DNA from: Cristatella mucedo
Lineage: Eukaryota; Bryozoa; Phylactolaemata; Cristatellidae
Reading direction: 5' to 3'
DNA length: 64,000 bases
Assembly (NCBI GenBank): GCA_009760855.2
Contig: WPIO01000011.1
Location: forward strand, 1,234,001 to 1,298,000
The notes beneath the pieces were generated by a model. That model was not told where the DNA came from, ran no database searches, and saw nothing but the letters and a program-made list of their open reading frames with translations. Both the position numbers and the translations under genes were made by a program. Shown here one piece after another: positions 56,459 through 64,000 of the stretch (the first letter of the stretch is position 1; each line of letters begins with the position of its first letter).

Positions 56459-57046
56459 ACTCGTGAGCTCGTTGCTTACATCTACAGGCGCATGCTCGCC
56501 GGAGCCTGATTGATCGAGGTGCAGGCGGCAGTGCAGATCGACCCAGAGCGGTTTTACAGTTGCTCAGCGACACCACTCAGCTTCTCGTGCCCACGCTTTG
56601 GAAGCGGCGCATTAGTAAGGCTGTGCGTGTGTGCGTCCGTGCGTGCAAGCCAGCCAAACGATCGGCACGAACGCTCCAAACAGCAGCGGCCGCCGATCGA
56701 TTGATTTATCGATCGTGTATCGATGCTGGGCAGCTCGATTTTAAGACACTGAGCAGCGAAGCAATCTGTGGAAGCACCGATCAACCAGCCACCGGCGCGA
56801 ACGGTGTTCTACACTTCCTGCTCGCTCATTAACTTTCTAGTTACTACTCGTTTGTTCACTTTTTTATCATTACTATTAACTCTATTACTATTACTATTAA
56901 CTCCCAGGGGTGCCACGCCCACACACGACAGCGGCCGAGATCGGGCCCGCACCGCGAGATCTCGCAAAGCATTTCAGGTTGACCAGACACTATCTGCAAG
57001 GTAATTTCGCACATTTAAAGGCACGAGTTAATGTAAAGCATTCTGG

Positions 57047-57081
57047 GGTGGTTTTGCAGCAGCTGCTGCTGCAGAACCACC
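57047..57081. repeat. 17-bp hairpin with one wobble pair
   Basis: GGTGGTTTTGCAGCAGC pairs with GCTGCTGCAGAACCACC around a single central T; the only non-Watson-Crick position is T-G. It shares the CTGCTGCAG loop side with the 53.8-kb hairpin. Confidence 0.85.
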
Positions 57082-57429
57082 TCGGACGGCACTTCCTAAG
57101 GTGGTGATTGTGCCGTACGCAGCAGTCACTCTTCCGACAAACAACTCAAGGGTTGGACACTATGTACGAACGCACTCAATAGATTTAAATGTATGCTCTT
57201 TCACGCCTTAATCCCTTGCCTAAGCTCGTACAGGAGTACAGCAAGGACGCGACATCAGTGGGGCAATAGCGTCATCAATGGCCGTGGCTTACCATTCTCG
57301 ATAAGGCTGTGCAGCTGCTGGAAATGGCAAGGGTTGTCCGGTTTGGTTCCGGCATGGGGTCTAGAATTCCCAGATGCCCGTCAGTTGATCCCCGAGGAAG
57401 GACCGCGATAGCCAGGCGATAATGTAGTG

Positions 57430-57696
57430 TAATGTATTTCCGTCTGTAACTCCACAAAGCCATAAAGACCATGTGCGTGTTACGCCGGAGACTTTTGTAT
57501 AGTGCACTCACAGCCTAAGCGGCTTTCGGTACGCATTCGTTAGCCAACAGACTTCGTCTCACGCCACAAAGAGAAAGTGGGAAGCATAGCAGAGTGGGGA
57601 GAACAGTTGAGGTAGTGAGTAGCATAGAAGTAGCAGCTCAGGACCGCAGAAAAGGATGAGCCATAGTCGGCAGCAGGAGAGTAGTTGTCGTTGCGG
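57430..57696 (-). mobile_element. LINE family 2, antisense 3' end
   Basis: Close match to 11220-11480, including CAGCCTAAGCGGCTTTCGG, TACGCATTCG-TAGCCAACA, CTTCGTCTCACGC and AAAGTGGGAAGCATAGCAGA. It runs directly into a SINE at 57697. Confidence 0.85.
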
Positions 57697-57850
57697 TAAG
57701 GTGCTCGCTCTCCAAAACCGAGGTCGTGGGTTCAAATCCTGCAGTGGGCGATCCTGTATTGCCAACTGAAAGCGCTAGTGACAGCCATCAAGGCACGTCT
57801 GCCGCTACACAAATGAGGCTGTAAATAAGCTACTATTTATTTATTTATTT
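57697..57850 (+). mobile_element. tRNA-derived SINE (type A variant)
   Basis: GGTAAGGTGCTCGCTCTCC, ACCGAGGTCGTGGGTTCAAA, TCCTGCAGTGGGCGATCC, GTGACAGCCATCAAGGC, CTGCCGCTACAC, AATGAGGCTGTAAATAAGCT, then (TTTA)n. Confidence 0.85.
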
Positions 57851-58734
57851 ATTAAGAATATTAATTCGAAGCCCACGGCAGGATGGCCCCTCCCCGAATC
57901 TAGTAGGGTACCACAGTAGCTGCTTTTTCGGCACAGCAGCAGCAGCAGCAGCAGTGGCCGCAGGTAGTCGCACTCGGTGGCACCCGGTGACAGTCATTGA
58001 CCGGACCATCGCTCCTTCCTCCTTCACGACGCCAGTAGCCAGTGGCCGGTTATAAAGACTGCAAAAATGCTTTGAAATCCATTCGCAAGCAGCCACGATT
58101 AACATCGATCGGACTTTTTTGCCTTCGATGGTCAAACGCCAGCGATTCTGTCGTATCTTCCTTTCTTCACCTGCGTAGGAGGAGTGTGCTCGCCAGGAGG
58201 CGACACGACGCCCCGGGCGAGCGACAGAGGGAGAGAGCGAGAGGCCCGAGCGCGAGCACTAGGTAGGTAGAGTCCGTGCCCACCTGGGCTGCCGCGGTTT
58301 CTGACAGCCCTGCATTCGACCACCGCCGGCTGCAGAGATGCGGCTGCTGCTGAGCAGCACTGGAGATGCAATTACATGCACTGCTCGACCGCTGGCAGCA
58401 GCAGGGGCAGACAATCCCTGCCTCGGCGGTCCATACGAGCCAGACGGTGGCAGCAGAGGCCCCTCCGAGAGCTGGCCTGCGGGCGTGTAAATAGGTGGTG
58501 TAAATAGCTCATCAAGAAAGTGCTCTGCTAGAGTTGGCAACATGAGTCGTGTGCCACGTCGTCCAGCACGCATTCCCGAAGGTGAGAGAGAACCGACTTG
58601 TTTGGCAGCCCAAAAAAGTCACCGCGTGTGTCCTACAAACAATATGCTTTAGAGCCACTGAAGAGAACAGGAAGTTCCGAAGCAGGAAAAGAAAGAAGCT
58701 CGGAATGAAGGAGAAAACAGACGTACAGAAGCAG
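57851..58734. other. intergenic, nothing recognised
   Basis: (CAG)n at about 57936-57953. Open frames on the minus strand at 58132-58371 and 58259-58573 are unrecognised. Confidence 0.35.
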
Positions 58735-58828
58735 AGAGAGAGAGAGAGAAGCAGAGAGAGAGAGAGAGGGGGAGAGAGAGGGGGAGAGAGGGAGAGAGAA
58801 AGAGAGAGAGAGAGAGAAAGAGAGGGGG

Positions 58829-58895
<67 letters not shown>

Positions 58896-58986
58896 AGCAG
58901 AGAGAGAGAGAGAGAGAGAGAAAGAGAGGGAAAGAAAGAGAGAGAGAGAGAGCGAGAGAGATAGGGGGAGAGAGAGGGAGAGAGAA

Positions 58987-59019
<33 letters not shown>

Positions 59020-59040
59020 GAGAGAGCGAGAGGGAGAGTT

Positions 59041-59073
<33 letters not shown>

Positions 59074-59090
59074 GGAGACAGACATATAGA
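58735..59090. repeat. (GA)n-rich microsatellite, 356 bp
   Basis: GA repeats with GGGGGA, AAAG and GCGAGAG variants. It fades into GACA-type repeats to about 59150. Confidence 0.95.
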
Positions 59091-59149
59091 CAAACAGACA
59101 GACAAACCGACAGACAGGCAGAAAGACAGAAAGACGGAGAGAGACAGAT

Positions 59150-60074
59150 AAACAGAGATAATGAGATAATGATATAAATACGGAAAAGTAGAGAGATATA
59201 AGATTGATAGATAGCGAGACCGTTCGTTGAAAGAAGAGGAGGGTATGCTGGTAGCTGTAAAGAGGCCAGCATGCATCTTCCTATAATTGTTGGTGCTATA
59301 CGGCACCGCTGGAACGTGCTTTAAATACCTGGAAAGATACTACACGTTCACTCCACGTAGCCAGGGACTCGCCTATGCCAATTAAAGCATATGAGTCCAG
59401 CGGCTAGAATAGTGTCCGATAGCAGTCTCGATAACTGTCGACTACCCTGATACAATCGCGAACAGCTGCCTCTCGTTGCGGATCCCTCAATACCCAAGCT
59501 ATTTGGCCATCCCTTCTAACGCTGCTGCTTCTCGCTTAGCTGCCTCGGCTGGTATATCCGCAGCCTCGTCTTGTAGCTTGACCCCAGCTCAGACTAGCCC
59601 GTCGACGGATGCCAATAATATCCACCGTTTGCTCACCTGACCTCAGCCTGACCCGAAAGTATTTCGAGCATGAGGTCATTGTACCTGTAGATTAAACCCG
59701 CGGTTTGCTTCCTTCTCGCTGAAAGTCATACTGCGTAGCCCTATCGATCAGAAAAGGCCCGTAACGTATAGTTTCCGTAACGCGCTAGAGGTGTGCTCTG
59801 ACTACTTCCGTAACGTCGCCGTCGTAACTAACGTTATGTCGCAGAGGCTCTATTCGATCGTGTGCCGGACGTGTTTACTGCGAAGCAGGCGGTAGCCGTC
59901 GCAGTAGAACGCCGGTTGAATGCCGCAGAAACGAAGGCTCAAATAATTAGAAAAACTCTCAACGAGAAACCGTGCCGACAAAATAAAGAGTCCGTGCAGA
60001 ATCCACTGAGCGCTATTAGTGACGGCGCCTGCGCGGCGGAGCTCAGCTAATATCGTTGATGCATTGGTGGCGTC
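59150..60074. other. intergenic, nothing recognised
   Basis: No recognisable gene. Short frame 59862-60050 begins MPDVFTAKQAVAVAVERR but I cannot assign it. Confidence 0.35.
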
Positions 60075-60860
60075 GCGTCTAGAATTATGCAACTCGCTAC
60101 TTCCATACGTTCCTGCCGATACGCGCTTTCGCTTGGTACGAAACGCGGCCTTGTCGCCTTGTCGCGCGTGAACGTCGAAACTTTCTCGCTGAACCACTCC
60201 TCACTGATCTTCGCTGGCTCCCATCATAAAGCGCGCCGATTTCAATTCCATCTCACTCACCTTGAGACTTCGGTGAGCCGTGATGGCACACTAGGTAAGG
60301 TGGTTGCTTTCACGACCTTGGTCCCGAGGTCGTGGGTTCGATTTCTGCAGTGGGCGATCCTTTATCGCCACTGCAAGCGGTGATGATAGCAGTAAAGGCT
60401 CTTCTGTCGCTATACAAAAAAAGGCTGTTTAATCAGCTAGGATTTAGGATTTTGAGACCCTTCCATACTCCCGCTCAAGCCTACCTATCTGAAAATACCT
60501 CAGAATCAGGTATCACCCCTTCGCGGCACCCGCTCTGACTCGGGTCACTTGGTTGTCGCTCTCACCACACCAGCTTAAAATCCTTTGAAACCTTTAGTTT
60601 CTACGCTTCCAAAGACGGGAACTCATTGCCAACTGACAGAGTACTATGCTCCTTATTTGAAGGCGTGCGAAAAGAAGCTAAAAACCTATGGCCACTCGCA
60701 GCCTTTACTCCGCCCGCGTGAATTTTCCTGTGTGTATTTGCGCATTCTGAAATTGCTCTTGCTATGAATAACCACTTAACATGCTTCCTTTTCGGAAGTA
60801 AAGTGCGTAGAAATAATTTTTTTTGTTCTATCGGAGTGCATTATATGATTTTCTAAGCAA
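60075..60860 (+). mobile_element. diverged LINE copy interrupted by a SINE
   Basis: Left part 60075-60268 corresponds to the CNSLLP / thumb region. Right part 60452-60860 corresponds to PFHTPAQAYLSE, the FETFSFYASKDGNSLPT C-terminal block (about 60585-60640) and the tail. More diverged than the main family 1 copies. Confidence 0.65.
60269..60451 (+). mobile_element. tRNA-derived SINE (type A) with 7-bp target-site duplication
   Basis: TGGCACACTAGGTAAGGTGG (A box), CGACCTTGGTCCCGAGGTCG, GGGTTCGATTTCTGC (B box), GGGCGATCCTTTATCGCC, CTCTTCTGTCGCTATAC, AAGGCTGTTTAATCAGCTAG. TTGAGAC lies at 60262-60268 and 60452-60458. Confidence 0.92.
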
Positions 60861-62361
60861 TATTAATCAAAATCGTGACAACAGCCCTTGGGTAGGACAG
60901 TGGATAGTTTTGGGAAAGCCCATGCTAATGTCGTATTGCCTGCATGCATTCAGTATACCACTGTGTATAGGATGGCTTAGACGAAGCAGCCGACACAGGA
61001 GGAATTGTACTCTGCCGTCGTATTCCGCCATCTTACTCCGCCATCTTACTCATCGGTGCACTGCACCCGAACAGGATGACCGCCGGTTCATCTCACTCGC
61101 CATTGACGGATAATGCTGTGCCTAGGAAAAAAGTCTGAGGAAGCTTGATGGAGCTAGCAACATCGGGCATAAAGTGCTCGCGGGGCAGGCAACGGGTATC
61201 GCGGCATTGACCACCACTGACTAGCGGCTCATTGCAGCAAGCGGGCAATAGTTGCAAGCGACGGTTTTTCTTGATATGAGTGGGTTGGTGGCTTGGGCGG
61301 GGCTGAAGCGTTAATATGGCGGAAGGAAATAATCACGCTGTCCAACCAAGGCAGCAGCTAATCAATCATAAAAATAATTAAAATTCATTTGCATAGCATC
61401 ACCGAAAGAGAACCAAATATCCGCCCGAATTCTTATCTTTGCAACTCGCCGCAAAAGAAGTAACAAGCAAAGGTGGCATAAAATCTCCCAAAGTACTGCA
61501 CTCCGGTAACTTTCGTGCTCGAACGCATAATTATGGTTTTTTAAACAAGGCTAGAGCTAAGTCGCAGAAACTTAACGGTGACGCCATCAGCTGTTTTGAA
61601 AAGCCTTCAGACAAATACGGCGATAACCAGTGACTTTTTGAATTGTATCCACCAGCCAGCTGCTGGTGACCTACGCAGTTTGTAATAATTATCACAACCC
61701 AGCTGTCACAGCTTACTTAGGTAACTCTTTGGATTCTCTCAAGACGGCTGTGCTTACAGGCATCTGTAGTTTGAGTCTGTGGCTGAAGAGTCTTCCGCAA
61801 TAGGTATAGCGATCAGCAAGAACAGTTTTTTCTTTCAGCATTCAAGTCTTGAAGCTAGCACACGTGGCTTATAAATCCTGTAGCATGACCTGTGACTCCA
61901 AAGTCCAATGACTAAGTCAATGACTTAAATGACTTGGCGCGAAGGAGGATGTTGGACTAATTTAGAAGTCCACTTTTCTTAGCTTTGAAGGTAGTTTATG
62001 CGTATTTAAGGAAATCAGCTTTGGTATGACGAGCGCTGGAACATTGGAAAAGAATTCGTGACGCACACGAGCAAGAGAAAAGCTAGCTGCCTCAGCGATT
62101 GTTTTCATTTGCTGCAGCACACTGAGGCCCGAGGCTTGACTGGAGGAAGTGGCAGCGCGATGTTTCCGGCTATACGAGTGGCGCTTCGATGGCGCATCGG
62201 GGAAATTTGCTAGGTCGGAGAATCGAGTAACCAACATGCGAATCCTTCTGCTTAATAGTTTCGATGGTTTTCTCATCGCATTGGGTGGCGTTCAGCACAG
62301 CGCTGACGCCAGTGCCTCTGCAGACATTAGCATTAGCTCAAGCAGAAGCGTAGGCCCAGAA
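60861..62361. other. intergenic, nothing recognised
   Basis: The minus frame 62276-61962 is open for 104 codons. It is the best gene-like candidate here but has no recognisable motif. A 13-bp repeat TTCCGCCATCTTA / CTCCGCCATCTTA occurs near 61025-61050. Confidence 0.35.
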
Positions 62362-62454
62362 GACGCCGCTGAGGCAGCCTGGTGCTGAGATGCAGACGCC
62401 GCTGAGGCAGCCTGGTGCTGAGATGCAGACGCCGCTGAGGCAGCCTGGTGAGAG
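62362..62454. repeat. 33-bp minisatellite
   Basis: GACGCCGCTGAGGCAGCCTG with the rest of a 33-bp unit repeats at 62362, 62395 and 62428 (third copy partial), with no change seen in the shared part. A unit divisible by three keeps frames open on both strands. Confidence 0.93.
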
Positions 62455-62689
62455 CGATTTCGCACGCTCGTTCACATCTGCTTTCTTCATCGAGAGCCAC
62501 GGGGGGGCTGGGAAGCTCCTGCTGACCGGATGCAATACCGAAGGCACTTGCAGTGGGGGTTACTTCCGTACAGTTATTTGATTACTTCCGCTACGGTGAT
62601 TACTTCGGTATCGGTAGCAGTCTGTCAAATCATATAGGTTATGCCAGAAGCTAGAGATTGTTAGCTGCTCCTGAGCTATAATAATTGAG

Positions 62690-62895
62690 AACATTACATG
62701 TCGTAACCCTACGGCCTTTGTGATTCGTCATTCGGGCGCACGTACCTGCTTACACTGTGCTTGCTGCTTGCGGATGTTACTACCAATCATTCGGTAATGG
62801 TTTCTATACAGCATCCGTAAAGTGCTTAGAAAGAGACTCAATTCTCTGAGGGCAATATACAAATGTGCTATTATCATTCTTATTACTATTATTAT
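62690..62895 (+). mobile_element. LINE family 1 sub-family 3' end
   Basis: 3' UTR (TTTGTGATTCGTCATTCGG, CGTACCTGCTTACACTG), then CAGCATCCGTAAAGTGCTTA, AAGAGACTCAATTCTCTGAG and an ATTACTATTATTAT end. Same sub-family as 53035-53480. Confidence 0.8.
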
Positions 62896-63037
62896 GGCTC
62901 GGACTTTATTAAATGACTGCCTAAAGTTATTATTATTATCAGTCTGTTGTACTTGGTGCCCATTCGCGGACAATGCAGCAGCCCTCGAACCGGGTAACGT
63001 GAGACTAGACAGTTGACGGTATAGACTTAAAATTTCA

Positions 63038-63364
63038 CTATAGGCTTGGCTGCTGCTCGTGCTCATCCGTTATGGCTACATCGGATGCAAACTCACGCCT
63101 AGGTGCGGCGTTCCTTAGCCGCACTTCTATGCCAGACAGCTTCGCCAAGATCCGCAGCTCGTGGCGACGGCTGCCGACATTTTGCCAGACCCGGACATTG
63201 TCGACATTTTGCCAGAGCGAGGCTCCGTGGCTCATGGCTCCGCCGATGAGCGGGTCCGCCGAGAGGTAGCGACCACCGCTTAGCTCCTGGAGTTTTATGC
63301 GACTGCAAACGGACACAAAGGCGATGTATCCCTTTTTTTGTAGCTCGCTGCCAGCGCCCGGCAC
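63038..63364 (-). other. unrecognised ORF with coding-like sequence
   Basis: A 108-codon ORF on the minus strand (start MPGAGSELQKKGYIAF) whose amino-acid composition looks more ordinary than other frames nearby. It contains a small internal duplication (LWQNVDNV and VWQNVGSR). I recognise no domain. A GC-rich stretch lies upstream (63365-63560), as for the other genes here. It could be an exon or chance. Confidence 0.2.
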
Positions 63365-64000
63365 CTAGCTGCCGCCGGCGGCGGACGGCAAGCCCAGAGG
63401 TCAAGGGTCGGAGCTACGATTGCGCCCGCTAGCCCGGCAGCGACAGTCGGTCGGTCGCCCACCCGCGATATCGATGCTTCGGGAATCGAGCTAAGCGTGC
63501 ATGTGGCTTTCGAGGCCGCCCTGCGGGCCCTGTCGGCGGGGGGGGGGGGGCTCTCGCATGTTTACTCCTTTCGCCGAACCGACATCCTACGCGCCACTCT
63601 CAGACCGGACACCATCGCGTGGCGTCTCGTGGCAGCTCGAGCTCCTCCGAACCTTCTAGTTCTAGTTGTTTTATTGTCCCATGGAGCCAATGGAGCTTCG
63701 AGCATCGAGGGCCTGCTACTGGAGGCAAGCTTTCGCGCTCAAGCTCGCGCGGAACAAGAACATTCCGATTTCCCGTAGTCCCAACCCTGCGTCAGCAACC
63801 GAGACAACTTTGCTGCGTCGCAAGTCGGCGCTCTTGCCTTTCGCTTTTAGACGTTTTGGTTTTATAAATCGTTCGGTTTAGATTTTTAATGGCACGATTT
63901 GGAGATATTTCATTTTACTTGCATCAGTGTACGAATGCTCCGTACCCGTCCGTCCGGTGTAGGTTACCGCTCCCGCAACACACACGCGGCCATTGACACC
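63365..64000. other. GC-rich then ordinary intergenic DNA
   Basis: A G-run of 12 or so occurs at about 63538-63550. Open frames 63497-63778 and 63619-63867 are unrecognised. Confidence 0.35.

Noticed and set aside
58512-59306. Long Ser-Leu and Arg-Glu frames on both strands
   Set aside because: Artefacts of the GA microsatellite at 58735-59090.

Overview
This window is eukaryotic, almost certainly from a bilaterian animal. The evidence is spliced genes with GT-AG introns, a secreted fibrinogen-domain protein, a rhodopsin-like GPCR, WDR4, CR1/L2-type LINEs, tRNA-derived SINEs, a Ty3/gypsy element and long dinucleotide microsatellites. I cannot name the phylum from sequence alone. There are no bacterial operons, CRISPR arrays or viral genomes. 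Coding exons are very GC-rich (GCC/GGC/CTG codons) and lie in GC-rich islands (about 6.7-8.4, 14-16.4 and 42.3-51 kb) separated by AT-richer, transposon-filled DNA.

Three protein-coding genes are well supported. (1) 6963-8369 (+): WDR4/Trm82, the non-catalytic subunit of the tRNA m7G46 methyltransferase, with its coding region in one uninterrupted exon. (2) 15908-14622 (-): a divergent seven-transmembrane class A receptor with a DRY motif but no canonical NPxxY. (3) 44962-50448 (+): a four-exon secreted fibrinogen-related / angiopoietin-like protein, reconstructed from phase-matched splice sites (425 residues).

The rest is mostly mobile DNA. Family 1 is a CR1/L2-like LINE whose 3' end (GCAGCAAATGTAAAGTGCC, then a TTA/ATT tail) recurs in both orientations across the window, often nested. 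Family 2 is a second CR1-like LINE. A tRNA-derived SINE occurs about a dozen times, and a second SINE type carries a LINE-like 3' tail. From 28 to 37 kb lie remnants of a Ty3/gypsy retrotransposon: a pol segment on the left, then an LTR-gag-protease-(deletion)-integrase end-LTR unit on the right whose missing part is what the left segment contains.

Most unusual parts: a degenerate ~170-bp tandem satellite (16.4-19.7 kb) with a higher-order A-C-B order; a 783-bp foldback-like element (37100-37882) with subrepeated inverted ends, a perfect 9-bp target-site duplication inside a LINE ORF and an internal plant-type CCCTAAA array; a SINE flanked by 72-bp direct repeats; and several perfect or near-perfect hairpins (47.7, 53.8, 56.4 and 57.05 kb). 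Stretches between these features show no gene I can support.
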